Assembly: GCF_000518605.1 (NCBI RefSeq)
Contig: NZ_JADX01000005.1
Location: forward strand, 310,001 to 374,000
Direction of reading: 5' to 3'
From: Shewanella fidelis ATCC BAA-318
GTDB lineage: Bacteria > Pseudomonadota > Gammaproteobacteria > Enterobacterales > Shewanellaceae
Length of the DNA stretch: 64,000 nt
Part shown: positions 30,701-39,139 of the stretch, piece by piece
Position numbering within the stretch: the stretch's first letter is position 1
Layout of the letters: the number at the start of each line of letters is the position of its first letter
Notes under the pieces: model-generated
What the model was told of the DNA's origin: nothing
Seen by the model: the letters and a program-made list of their open reading frames with translations, nothing else
Databases searched by the model: none
Position numbers and translations under genes: made by a program

Positions 30701-31355
30701 TACCCGCTGCAGTCGGTGTCCAGTTATGTGAGTACAAGGTTTGGTTTGAACTAACAGCTTGTTGCGCTAGCTTTTGGTTGTTTACCCAAAACTCAACTTT
30801 GGCTGCTAGCTTACCAACTACCTTGGCTTGGATCGTGGTTGCAGTATCAAGAGTGAGTACTTGACCGGCGACAGGGGATAAAATAGCAACTTCTGTCGGT
30901 TCAGGCTCACCCGGTTCGCTTGAACATTCAGTTAGCGTCCAAAACCATGAATCAGCGCTTGGTGTTTCCCATACGCCTGGATTGTTCTTGGCAATAAAGC
31001 ACTGGTTGGCGTAAGAGACGATATCGCCATTGTTAACCTTGGTCTGTCCTGGAATGAAAGCGATGATTTCACCCGGTTCAGGCTCAGGATCGGGCTCTGG
31101 TTCAGGTGCTGGATCACCCGAGCACTCGCTCGCGTCCCAAAACCATGAGCCAGCTTGTGGTGTTTCCCAAACACCCGGATTGTTTTTGGCAATAAAGCAT
31201 TCGCCATTAAAAGCAACCATATCGCCATTTTGAACTTTTGTTTCTCCCGGAACAAAAGTAATGATATTCGATGTTAGTGTTGCGTCGGCGGCATACAAGT
31301 AGCCACTGAACATAACACTGGTCAATGCGACAGTTATTTTATTTATTTTTATCAA
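27735..31355 (-). CDS. Modular secreted chitinase, GH19 family
   Basis: The 1206-residue product has a signal peptide (cleaved near YLYA), two chitin-binding CBM5/12-like modules (about residues 30-80 and 97-145, each with ECFIAKNNPGVWETP or QCFIAKNNPGVWETP and a paired W-x-W), an acidic Pro/Glu linker between them, three Ig-like repeats (about 155-450; the second and third nearly identical in parts), another carbohydrate-binding module (about 455-515, Trp-rich), an unassigned middle of about 350 residues and a C-terminal GH19-like domain. That domain shows MQETIRYNACDENNW (about 890, likely catalytic Glu) and GCGWWGRGVIQTTGRQNFG (about 1044). GH19 enzymes cut chitin by inversion. It probably acts outside the cell. 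Confidence 0.87.
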   Translation of the reverse strand: MIKINKITVALTSVMFSGYLYAADATLTSNIITFVPGETKVQNGDMVAFNGECFIAKNNPGVWETPQAGSWFWDASECSGDPAPEPEPDPEPEPGEIIAFIPGQTKVNNGDIVSYANQCFIAKNNPGVWETPSADSWFWTLTECSSEPGEPEPTEVAILSPVAGQVLTLDTATTIQAKVVGKLAAKVEFWVNNQKLAQQAVSSNQTLYSHNWTPTAAGSATVKIFVFDKNNQKIEQQSVAVTVKDETEEDFTAPAVRFIAPNNGAIFDETDTVAISVNATDVDDDLTKLVIKANNAQICSFNATNAATYACNWQPTQAGRVNLKAIASDAEGLSSTVSVNITVEAEQEFTAPEVKFITPSHGASFYDTESVAISVNATDVDDDLATLVIKANNKQICSFDAAQSQVFSCHWQPTQLGSIGLKAIATDAEGLSATSNVSISIKEEIIDPPVTPPGGLCADFNVYPDWPRGDHAAGGDIVVHNNIAYSAVYWTQTVPGSDGSWALHLNCDGTEPGTAPLLSLPNPMDPVRLEVAGWPNTLVVASPSTTPPVSLRFETSNSADIKDVNKLTASFVSIMEQAAQVEAASIIISSDLLDKATQDNALATSAIAVKDALIKAMDITGNRIDLDEINALSNDLKGWAQAHQLIIATLAPQATYGWSLTIGDFAFDAHSGRQSVWDEASVFTADLLNKLELYKADAANKADFVAFTKSAATQALSSEQWHNALEYVKQVTDFVDTPAMLNQIPTTQAANYFMGDHTSKPQLRKAAFSNVFAILFNQDSEQLSSKIEQYQTAKMPLYYVGETTESGNLTVIEALNRELADAEDAMNNSAFLYETPQSQWIPSTVYKWADFMDGLNAMHNIGVAGNKFWLLDENADDATNIKYAKVAIAAFLAQSMQETIRYNACDENNWSEIKYGAPADYPMSASCGQLGQKYADYGVNPDSGLDHAYSCPRDNKMEVSALTHAKWYGAPAPVFAAPDAVLEERGLLVNGSVGRWTNNGHCNDVPSAVDTSKQVWERDECKVYVDQKAGKFIWDGSSQESVEGCGWWGRGVIQTTGRQNFGTLNHYLGRSHVDPATIGQTIDGVTVEAPPANPLYAELDFCSNPGLICSSEENREIKWIAGLFYWVTSVQAYPDESGQYGNWNYHNELKKYVEGGMKGTEFIDDVSGIVNRGCPALTCSTGEVHNVKERRENFKLVLEQLGLTPQ

Positions 31356-32013
31356 GGCTTAGTTCTTCTTTTATTCACTTATCGGAGTCGATAGGTGGAT
31401 TAATTATTCAAGATGAGAGTTATAACTTGCTGCTAATTGTTAGCTCGGTATAACAACTCAATTTGTGATAGATAAAAAATGCGTTACCTATAGCGCTAAA
31501 GACATCATTAAACACGCTGGATAAATAGCCATATGAATAGCTAATATAGGAAACACATTCACGGCGAAGATATCAGCTAGAGACCTGCAATACACTCAGT
31601 TTTTAATGACTTAAAGCTCGATAGAATAAATAAGAATCAAACTAGTTTAATTGTGTTAAGTTATTGACTTAAGTCGGAATTTTGACTTTGTGTTGCCGGC
31701 TTGAATTCACTGTTTGTGCTGAGGCTAGAGATGTGTGTTGACTCGTGGTTGCATGCAAGGAAGATGTTTATAAATAGCGTATATTAGCAATGAAAGTTTT
31801 ATTAACTTTCGGTTTTAACGTAGTTTTTAAAACGCTAATTTAATAAATCGTTAAGTGTTTAAACAAATGAATCATCTAGCTAAGAGATTTTGCGCTGTGG
31901 ATTTTTTGAGCTTTAAGCGTTGAGAATAAAGCAATTGATTTATCTTAAGATGTATTGCGTCAAGAAATTGATGGGCATCTTAATACTTCATAAGATGCCC
32001 ATAAGGCTGAGCT
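31356..32013. other. 658-bp gap upstream of the chitinase gene
   Basis: The region is AT-rich and holds the chitinase promoter (minus) and, at 31972-32003, a hairpin GGGCATCTT/AAGATGCCC that may end the phosphatase transcript. I see no gene or tRNA. Confidence 0.4.
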
Positions 32014-32511
32014 TTAGTTTATAGAGTAATGCTTGGCAAGATAATCGAGGTGCGCTTGCACAACTAAGGCTTTGGGGCGTAAAGCCTGAATACGTGATTT
32101 AATCTCTGGCCAAGGTTGTCCGAGTTCTAACATGATAATAGCTGCTACTAGGCCTGTGCGGCCAGAGCCCCCGCGACAATGAATCGCAACGGTATTTTTG
32201 TCTGCTATCAGCGACAAAATTTGTTGCTTAGCATTGGCAAATGCCGCATCGAAATCAGCTGCTGGTGCACAGTCATCTTCAATCGGCAGTGCAAACCAAG
32301 CTAGCTCTTGGATTTGGATTTCGCTACCCAAGGTCGGCACATTTAACTTAATCATTTCCTCTGCGGTAACCGTCGAAATCACAGCCGTAGCACCGGCTTG
32401 TTTTAAGCTGGCAACTGCCTCAGTAAGGCTCGCATCTTTAGTGCCCGGACATGGAGTGAAAATTAACTTGGCACCGTTATCCAATGTGAATAAATCATAG
32501 GGATGAGACAT
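32014..32511 (-). CDS. Dual-specificity/tyrosine phosphatase-like protein
   Basis: The 165-residue cytoplasmic protein carries the PTP active site HCRGGSGRTG (about residues 113-122), where Cys is the nucleophile and Arg binds phosphate. TCMPCPGTKD-like N-terminal (FTPCPGTKD) and LPIEDDCAP (the general-acid loop, with Asp) resemble CDKN3-type phosphatases found as stand-alone bacterial proteins. It would remove phosphate from Tyr/Ser/Thr or another small phospho-substrate, not known here. It appears monocistronic. Confidence 0.82.
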   Translation of the reverse strand: MSHPYDLFTLDNGAKLIFTPCPGTKDASLTEAVASLKQAGATAVISTVTAEEMIKLNVPTLGSEIQIQELAWFALPIEDDCAPAADFDAAFANAKQQILSLIADKNTVAIHCRGGSGRTGLVAAIIMLELGQPWPEIKSRIQALRPKALVVQAHLDYLAKHYSIN

Positions 32512-32733
32512 AAAACTTCCTTACATCGTTATTAAGTTTGTCGCAGTTTATGCTACTCAGTGTAAGTTGCTATAAGCGTAAATAGCAAACGCCAAAATCA
32601 ATCGGTTTAGGGTTAAAGTGTTGCATAAAAAGTAGCCATATAAAGTAAAGGGTTTTAGATAAGTATTGATTTCTACCATGACGCCACATTAATGTGGCAT
32701 CACTTTGAATATAATCCATATTTTTGCGAGCTC

Positions 32734-33225
32734 ATGATGAAAGAAGTCAATATTACTTGGAAACCGGGTGCAGAGTTTCATGAAGCAACAACCGATCTTA
32801 ATGCTTGGCATGATTTTAAAGCCTACGGCAACATAGGCTTTCTCACTCAAGAGGATTTAAGCCTAGCTGACAGCTTAGGCCAATGGTTTTTTGATAACCA
32901 AAAGCGTATTTATGCCATCGTCTGCGATTATGTTCAGCAGCACTACCAAGAATTGCTTGAAGAGTCAGAGTTCTTGGATGTGTTTGACGAAGAGGAGTCT
33001 TACCCCACTCTTGTTGGTGAAGTGACAGAAGCTGATATGCGCGCCGGTGATATTTTTAAGCTAATGCAAGTGTCTGCTTTTGTGTTGCTAAACCCTGAAA
33101 AAGATACGCTTGGTATTATTTTTGAGTGTGCTTGGGATGAAGAACACGGCTTTGGCTTGGTGATCCAAGGTGATGAAGTTATTAAGCAAGAAGGTGCAAC
33201 CGTCGCCTATTGTGAATGTTTATAA
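32734..33225 (+). CDS. DUF6985-like protein
   Basis: The frame opens at 32692, but the ATG pair at 32734/32737 with GCGAG upstream is a better start, giving about 163 residues. The acidic protein ends with IIFECAWDEEHGFGLVIQGDEVI, which fits the C-terminal signature I associate with DUF6985. No signal or membrane segment. It is 45 bp upstream of the DUF1963-like gene and probably in one operon with it and the gene at 34599. The role is unknown; proteins of this kind are often found near immunity-type genes. Confidence 0.6.
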   Translation: MMKEVNITWKPGAEFHEATTDLNAWHDFKAYGNIGFLTQEDLSLADSLGQWFFDNQKRIYAIVCDYVQQHYQELLEESEFLDVFDEEESYPTLVGEVTEADMRAGDIFKLMQVSAFVLLNPEKDTLGIIFECAWDEEHGFGLVIQGDEVIKQEGATVAYCECL

Positions 33226-33270
33226 AGCTTCATTTAGGCTAGCACAATTAACGGCAGTTCAAGGATTGGT

Positions 33271-34533
33271 ATGTTAAAAGAGTGGTTTTGGCTGTTCAAA
33301 AAAATAAAGTCAGATCAGCATTTTGCTGAGTATCAGCCGGCATTGCAGCACTTGCTTGATAAAGGGCAAGATCTGCATGAGCTAGATGCTAATGGGCGCA
33401 CAGCATTAGGGTATATTTTGGCTAAGCCGTTTCCAAGTACGGCAGCTGTGGCATGGCTGTTAAATTTGCCGCAGTTTACGGTGAATAAAGAAGCTTACCT
33501 TTACCCTTATGATCTCGATTTACCTGCAGGGTGTTTTCAGCTCACTAAAGCCAACAATATGATGGACAAATTAGATGAACTAATGCCATCAGTTTGGTGT
33601 GATATGAGTGAACTTGCTGAAAAACAACGTTTAGCAGAGCCTTATTTAATGCTATTGGCAAAACTTGAAGCCGCAGAACTCACTAATCCATTCCAATCGA
33701 ATTGCCAATATTATCAGCAGGCATTTGCCGACAAACAACAAGAGCTACAACAGCTTGCTTTGTTAGAAGCGCAATTTAATGAGCTAAATGTTGGTTTTCA
33801 TATGCTCGCGGCAGAGTATGACAATCCGTTTCAAAGTCGAATAACAGGTGCGCCTTGGTTACCAAGCGCTACGCCTGACATTGACAGCGCTAACTTAAAA
33901 CAACTTGAGCTTATTCAGTCAGATCCTAGCTTGAAGTTTGTTTGCCAAATCAACTTTTCAGAGTTGAATAATACCGAGCCTGATTTACTTAATCATCGCT
34001 TACCAACAGCAGGCTTGTTACAGGTTTATATGCCGCAGCCTGAAGATGGCGAAGAGCCGCAAGGACAGTGCCAAGCGATATACTGGAGCGACGCTGAATT
34101 ACAAGCTCTTGATTGGCAAGAAGCGACTGATAAAGTGATGATAGGTGATATGTTTGCCCCATCAAACTTTGGTATTGAATGTCGTAAAGCGGGAGCTTAT
34201 CCATTATGTTGGCGGCCATATAAACAGCTGCCTGATGATCCTGAGCAAATAGCGTTAGCGCTAGAGAATATCGGGACTGTAATTGATCCTGAGCTTTATA
34301 CCGATTGTGATTATGATAGTGGCTTAATGCCACAGGTATCGGAGCGGACTCAGCTTGTGTTTAACCAAGATGGCTCCTGTATTGAACAACCCTACTTACC
34401 TGCGGAGCATATTGCCATTTTAAGTTATCTTTATTGCGATTATGGTAGCTGTATATTCAGTATTCCGAGCAAGGCACTGCATGGCGATAATAGTGACTGG
34501 CAGCAACTGAGGTATATTTTTTGCCAAGATTAA
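33271..34533 (+). CDS. DUF1963 (YwqG)-like protein
   Basis: The 420-residue cytoplasmic protein starts with a helical region including an ankyrin-like stretch (LHELDANGRTALGYILAKPF). From about residue 190 it resembles DUF1963: TGAPWLPSATPD, KFVCQINFSELN, TAGLLQVYMPQ, matching the family's GG-x-P-x-LP, LAQINL and G-x-L-x-F/Y steps. Function of DUF1963 is not established. It is the middle gene of a probable three-gene set (32734-34994). Confidence 0.6.
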   Translation: MLKEWFWLFKKIKSDQHFAEYQPALQHLLDKGQDLHELDANGRTALGYILAKPFPSTAAVAWLLNLPQFTVNKEAYLYPYDLDLPAGCFQLTKANNMMDKLDELMPSVWCDMSELAEKQRLAEPYLMLLAKLEAAELTNPFQSNCQYYQQAFADKQQELQQLALLEAQFNELNVGFHMLAAEYDNPFQSRITGAPWLPSATPDIDSANLKQLELIQSDPSLKFVCQINFSELNNTEPDLLNHRLPTAGLLQVYMPQPEDGEEPQGQCQAIYWSDAELQALDWQEATDKVMIGDMFAPSNFGIECRKAGAYPLCWRPYKQLPDDPEQIALALENIGTVIDPELYTDCDYDSGLMPQVSERTQLVFNQDGSCIEQPYLPAEHIAILSYLYCDYGSCIFSIPSKALHGDNSDWQQLRYIFCQD

Positions 34534-34598
34534 CTTCTACTTTATCGTGGTGAGTGTTCAACTTTATATGGTTATAGATAACCAAGGATAAGCATCCC

Positions 34599-34994
34599 AT
34601 GCAGCAATTTCCAATGACAATTAGCGCAGCGGGTAACTTTTCAGACTCTTTGAAGCCGTTACTTGCTGAGCTTGAAATGTGGCTCAACTTTCAGGCATTA
34701 AAAGCTGATTGGTACAGCAATGAAGCACATGTTTTGCAATTTAATTTTAGTTTAGTCCGCAGTTTAACTGATGCCATGGCTCAGCAAATGAAAGAGACGG
34801 ATAGCTCAAGTTGGGTTGTTGCTGGTGGTTATGCTTATCTGTTTGAAGCAAAGACTTTGCACACCGAAGCCTATATTGCAGTTGATGATTTACTTAAAAG
34901 TGGCACAGGTATAGAACGGGAAATTAAAACTAGGTTGCTTGCCGTGGCTAACGCTGTGGCCGCTGAGCATGACCTATTGAGATTATCGCTGTAA
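34599..34994 (+). CDS. Unrecognised small protein, intact paralog of 16682-17077
   Basis: The 131-residue protein has no signal peptide. The segment ELEMWLNFQALKADWY is shared almost unchanged with the truncated copy at 16682-17077, as are the pattern VxGGYAY/VEDGYAY, the D-x-FEAG or D-x-LKSG step and a C-terminal LRLSL-type helix. The copy spacing (18 kb) and shared residues show a dispersed duplication. Ribosome site AAGGATAAGCATCCC precedes the ATG. A terminator follows at 35020. Function unknown. Confidence 0.65.
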   Translation: MQQFPMTISAAGNFSDSLKPLLAELEMWLNFQALKADWYSNEAHVLQFNFSLVRSLTDAMAQQMKETDSSSWVVAGGYAYLFEAKTLHTEAYIAVDDLLKSGTGIEREIKTRLLAVANAVAAEHDLLRLSL

Positions 34995-35019
34995 ATCGAC
35001 AGCTAAGCTAAACAGAGTG

Positions 35020-35046
35020 AAAGGCAGCAAATATGCTGCCTTTTTT
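35020..35046 (+). terminator. Intrinsic terminator
   Basis: AAAGGCAGCA, loop AATA, TGCTGCCTTTTTT ends the transcript of 32734-34994. Confidence 0.88.
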
Positions 35047-35355
35047 ATGCCTTATCAGTTTTTAAGAAGCTTAGTTCGGGCATAACTCACGTGTAATGCG
35101 TAGTGTTTAAATGCAGGGCCTAGAGGGCGTTCAAACACTTGGTGAACTCGTTAGATAAAGCATGTTTTTGCTAGAGATATATTTGGAATGTCACCGCGAT
35201 AAAAATAAGGTTTCAATTTCTGCTTAAATTAATTTCTGTTCATCTAACAGACAGCTTAGGTTGGCTATTATTACTGCAACAAGTTTGACATTAGGTACGC
35301 AGCTTTTAGCTAAACTTAACTTTGAAGCTTATGGTCTGCACAGAGAGGAAAATTA

Positions 35356-35745
35356 ATGAAACGTCATTTATTACTGTTAAGTGTATTGTTCGCGCCAATG
35401 AGTGTATTTGCCAATATTATCGTTGATAAGACGGGTGTAGACGAGAAAGACTATGTATATGATTTGCACCAATGTACTGAGTTATCAACACAAGTACAAA
35501 AACAGCAAACTGAAGGCAGTGCCATAGGCAGTGCAGCAAAAGGCGCGGCAATTGGCTCGGCAGGTAAGGCGATAGCCGGAGGATCAGGTACTGATGGTGC
35601 CAAACAAGGCGCAGCAATTGGTTTAGGTGTAGGCGTACTGTCTAAAGGTAGAGAGAGACGCAATAATCAAGCGGCTTATACGAATGAGCAAAATATGGTG
35701 ATCAAGAACTGCATGACTAATCGTGGTTATGTGGTACTTAATTGA
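35356..35745 (+). CDS. Secreted glycine-zipper protein
   Basis: The 129-residue protein has a signal peptide (MKRHLLLLSVLFAPMSVFA). Its middle (about residues 55-95) is a Gly/Ala-rich zipper, GSAIGSAAKGAAIGSAGKAI and KQGAAIGLGVGVLS, with GxxxG spacing typical of outer-membrane-associated glycine-zipper proteins. Two cysteines, in LHQCTEL and KNCMTNRGY, flank the zipper and may pair. A role in envelope structure is likely but not shown. AGAGGAAAATT precedes the ATG. Confidence 0.78.
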   Translation: MKRHLLLLSVLFAPMSVFANIIVDKTGVDEKDYVYDLHQCTELSTQVQKQQTEGSAIGSAAKGAAIGSAGKAIAGGSGTDGAKQGAAIGLGVGVLSKGRERRNNQAAYTNEQNMVIKNCMTNRGYVVLN

Positions 35746-35784
35746 TTTAGCATTGTCTTCTACAGCCTTTTCTTAGCAGGATAG

Positions 35785-35820
35785 AAAAGCTCAGACTAGT
35801 AGCACCAGTCTGAGCTTTTA
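35785..35820. terminator. Bidirectional terminator
   Basis: AAAAGCTCAGACT and AGTCTGAGCTTTTA pair between the convergent glycine-zipper and protease genes. Confidence 0.85.
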
Positions 35821-35872
35821 TTGGCTATTATGCGCATTGCGTTATAGCCAATGTTTGAGTTGAGATAGAGAT

Positions 35873-37975
35873 TTAGTTACAACGTCCGTTGTTACTCCAC
35901 ACCGCCCATTGTCCTGAGTTTTGCTCAGGGTTTTGGTTTCGAGTCCACCAATTAGCTGTGTATTTCACATTGTTGTAAGCCACTTGTGCTCCAGCCGTAT
36001 AAGCTGTATCTGCTGACCAATTACTTAAGCCGCTACAACCTTGAACCGCGTCATTCACTGTAATTGTTTGCACTTGGGTGTGGCTTAGACCTTGAGCATC
36101 TTCAACGGTTAAGCTGACTTGGTAGTTTCCAGCAGTACTAAACGTGTGTACTGGATTGGTTTGATTAGAGGTAGCACCATCACCAAACTGCCATGCATGC
36201 TTCACGACAGCGTTGTCATCAGCGGCCTGACTAGAGAAACTTACTGTTAAACCAGAAACAGATGCAGTAAAGCTAGCAACTGGTGGCTGATTTGGGGTTT
36301 CGCCGCTTCCGCTACACTGGCCTCGGTCTGCCCACACATTGGTATAAACATCAGGGCGAGCGCCAGTTGACCACCAAGTGGCTTCATATTTTCCTGAATT
36401 ATAGGAAACAAGATCGCCGATTGAGTAAGCGGTTGCTGCATCCCAAGCGTTGACGCCATCACAGCCATTACCACCATTACTACCAATAGTGACGCTAGTT
36501 GAACGAGTATTACTTTGGTTAGCCGTGTCAGTCACTGTTAGGCTGACATTAAAGTCACCATTGCTGTTGTAAGTGTGCACTGGATTTGCTTGAGTTGAGC
36601 TGGTTTGATCGCCAAAATCCCAATAGTAACTGCTAATACCTTTGTCATCGGTGGAAGCATCAGTAAAGCTAACAGTACTGCCATTGACTGAAATATTAAA
36701 GTTCGCTGTTGGAGCGCTATCTTCAACACTACCACCGCCACAACTGCTGTTTTGCAGGTAATCGTAAGCAGCTTTAGCTTTGACAATACCATAGCCGTAG
36801 GAGGTATCACGGCCGCTACTGCCGCGATCTTCAGCTGTAGCATTGAGTGCTGCGCGGATCTCTGTTGGAGAGCAGCTAGGAAAATGGCTCCACACCAGTG
36901 CTGCAACACCTGCTACATGTGGTGTGGCCATTGAGGTGCCGCTGATAGCTTTATAGCCGCCATCATTCCATGTTGAATTCACATCAACACCAGGTGCCGC
37001 AATTTCGACTTGGGAGTTATATTGAGAGAATGAGGCCTTATTGCCAGAACTGTCTACAGCTGCGACAGACATAACTTCGTCATAGGAAGCCGGGTATGAC
37101 ATTTTGCTGTTACCGTCGTTACCTGCGGCAGCGATACTGAGTACACCTTGATTTGCTGCGTTGGCAAATGCTTGACGCTCAGCTGACGATGAGCCACCAC
37201 CGCCTAAACTCATACTAATGATATCAGCTCCGGCATTTACACATTGATTAACTGCAGCAACTAAGTCAGAGCCATAAGCCCAACTGCCACTGTCGTTGAA
37301 GACTTTAACGATATGTAAGCCAACCAATCCTGATGGATTGACCCCAACTACACCTTGATTATTGCCGCCAATTGCGGCGATGGTGCCTGCCACATGGGTA
37401 CCGTGACCATTGCCATCGTTATACCAATTGCCGGTGTTATTGCTACCGTAACCATCATCGCCAGTCACACCTGAGCTTGGTAAATCGACGTGACCTAAAT
37501 CGTAACCAGTATCTGTGATACATACTTTACGATTAGCTGTTTGGCTATCAGAGACCAAATTAGCTTGCACCATGCCAATACCGTAGGGAGATGTCTCTGC
37601 CATTAAGTATCGTTTCGGGTCAACCTCAATCAAAGCAACATTTGGGTTATTAGACAAACTTTTATATTGCTCAGTATCGAGCATAACGGCCATTGAATTG
37701 ACCTCGGGCAGTGATAGAACAACATCAGCACTGATTGAAGCGGCTGTGTTTTGCATTAAATTAACCTTTGCCTGAGTAATCGCTGCTGGCGATAACTTTG
37801 ATTGCTGCAAGCTCAAGATACTGCGATCTGTCATCTGCACAATAAAGCGCTGCGCCTGATTTTGGTCAACGCTTGGTTCCGGCAAGGTTTGCACTTGAGC
37901 GCTCACTGCTGTAGCGACAAGACTGAGGGTAAATGCTGATACCAGCGGGAGTTTTTGTTTATTTATTGTTTTCAT
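35873..37975 (-). CDS. Secreted subtilisin-like serine protease with PKD and chitin-binding modules
   Basis: The 700-residue protein has a signal peptide (about 1-26), an I9-type propeptide (about 40-120), an S8 catalytic domain (about 130-410) with Asp in CITDTGYDLGH, His in GNGHGTHVAGT and Ser in ISGTSMATPHVAG, then PKD, chitin-binding type 3, PKD and chitin-binding type 3 modules. Each chitin-binding module has the W-x-x-x-x-Y start and TWWST/ANWWTRNQNP core. The layout matches secreted marine proteases. It probably works with the GH19 chitinase on protein-coated chitin. A 36-bp palindrome lies about 85 bp upstream of its start. Confidence 0.92.
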   Translation of the reverse strand: MKTINKQKLPLVSAFTLSLVATAVSAQVQTLPEPSVDQNQAQRFIVQMTDRSILSLQQSKLSPAAITQAKVNLMQNTAASISADVVLSLPEVNSMAVMLDTEQYKSLSNNPNVALIEVDPKRYLMAETSPYGIGMVQANLVSDSQTANRKVCITDTGYDLGHVDLPSSGVTGDDGYGSNNTGNWYNDGNGHGTHVAGTIAAIGGNNQGVVGVNPSGLVGLHIVKVFNDSGSWAYGSDLVAAVNQCVNAGADIISMSLGGGGSSSAERQAFANAANQGVLSIAAAGNDGNSKMSYPASYDEVMSVAAVDSSGNKASFSQYNSQVEIAAPGVDVNSTWNDGGYKAISGTSMATPHVAGVAALVWSHFPSCSPTEIRAALNATAEDRGSSGRDTSYGYGIVKAKAAYDYLQNSSCGGGSVEDSAPTANFNISVNGSTVSFTDASTDDKGISSYYWDFGDQTSSTQANPVHTYNSNGDFNVSLTVTDTANQSNTRSTSVTIGSNGGNGCDGVNAWDAATAYSIGDLVSYNSGKYEATWWSTGARPDVYTNVWADRGQCSGSGETPNQPPVASFTASVSGLTVSFSSQAADDNAVVKHAWQFGDGATSNQTNPVHTFSTAGNYQVSLTVEDAQGLSHTQVQTITVNDAVQGCSGLSNWSADTAYTAGAQVAYNNVKYTANWWTRNQNPEQNSGQWAVWSNNGRCN

Positions 37976-38058
37976 TGTGTACCTTCACATTGTGTGAAGC
38001 TCGCTGTGAAAACGCGACAACTTAACACGTAACAGGAGCCGTGTATTTACATGTCTTA

Positions 38059-38094
38059 CAAGCAATGTGAGTAATTAATTATTCACATTACTTG
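38059..38094 (-). promoter_or_regulatory. 36-bp palindrome upstream of the protease gene
   Basis: CAAGCAATGTGA and TCACATTACTTG are inverted halves around an AT-rich centre (TAATTAATTA); only two base pairs break the symmetry. It lies in the 534-bp gap upstream of the protease. TGTGA/TCACA recalls CRP, but the halves are 12 bases apart instead of 6, so another dimeric regulator is more likely. The rest of the gap (to 38509) shows no gene. Confidence 0.6.
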
Positions 38095-38509
38095 CATATA
38101 ACTAAGCGTGAGAAATTGCTGCAGTCAAACTAAATATCAATAACTTAGCTTTTGTAGGGTTATTTTTTGTGAATGCGAAAAATAGCGTAAACATTTAGCT
38201 ACGATTAGAGTAAAGATTCAGTGATGGCAGGTTATTTTAGTGGGAACAACTGTTTAAGTGGGATAATTCTAGTAGATTTGATGTTGGCTTTTTTAGGTGT
38301 AAATTAGAGTTAACGAAAATACTATAACCTAACAGAATGACTTATAAATCAAGAGTATAAATAATCAAGCCATTGCTTTAGTTGGTTCAAGCCGTTATTG
38401 AGAGAGTTGTAAAGTGAATAATGCTGCAATAAATGGCATTACAAATTGAATATCAATGGAGCCTTGATTGCTATAAATCAAGGCTGTAAGCCAGTGGAGT
38501 AAGGTTATT

Positions 38510-38842
38510 TTAGTGAGGTAGATGCGATTCGTATTGCTGAGAGAAAAGCTGCTTGAGCTGAGCTGCTTCTGCTTGGCTAACCATAGGCTCCGGGGCGACT
38601 AATAGGTTACTTGGACAGGTATGCTCATTGTCGAGTAGTTTATCAAACACCTGAAAATGACTCGCTGAGACGGTTTGATATTGGCAAATTAATAAGTTGT
38701 CTTGTGCTTTAGACTTTACCAGTTTAGCGGTAACCGCGGTATTGCTTGAGCCGAAGGCGGGATTAAATGACAGCATTAAGCCACAGGTCAATGTAGCGAG
38801 TAATTTTGCTTTTTGCGCTAATTTTCGGGGTAGTTGCATCAT
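38510..38842 (-). CDS. Small secreted protein of unknown function
   Basis: The 110-residue product has a signal peptide (KLLATLTCGLMLSFNPAFG) and a short mature part with two cysteines (LLICQYQ and HTCPSN) that could form a disulfide. GAGGTGAT precedes the ATG pair. A hairpin (AGCCTTGAT/ATCAAGGCT, 38460-38485) follows. No family recognised. Confidence 0.6.
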   Translation of the reverse strand: MMQLPRKLAQKAKLLATLTCGLMLSFNPAFGSSNTAVTAKLVKSKAQDNLLICQYQTVSASHFQVFDKLLDNEHTCPSNLLVAPEPMVSQAEAAQLKQLFSQQYESHLPH

Positions 38843-39139
38843 CTATCACCTCGGCTTAATCATCCTAATCTGACAATCAATATAGCGGCAGTATGCTGTA
38901 CCGAAACTTAACCATTTGTGAACACGAAATAACCCAAAGTGTAGACTCACTATCTAACCCTTCCAGTTGTTATCAAACTGTTTGATTTTGTTTGGTTCTG
39001 GTTTTTAGATGTAACCATTTATGTCGGTGGTCACAAAAAGGCATGACAGTACTTTCTTTTCTTATACACCTGTATAGACTCCGCCCTAAGCTCAAATTAA
39101 TTGGGCTACATATAATAAATAATTAAAGATGGGTCATAT

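Noticed and set aside
30442..30864. 140-residue plus-strand ORF within the chitinase gene
   Set aside because: It is antisense to the Ig-like repeats of the chitinase and lacks any start signal.
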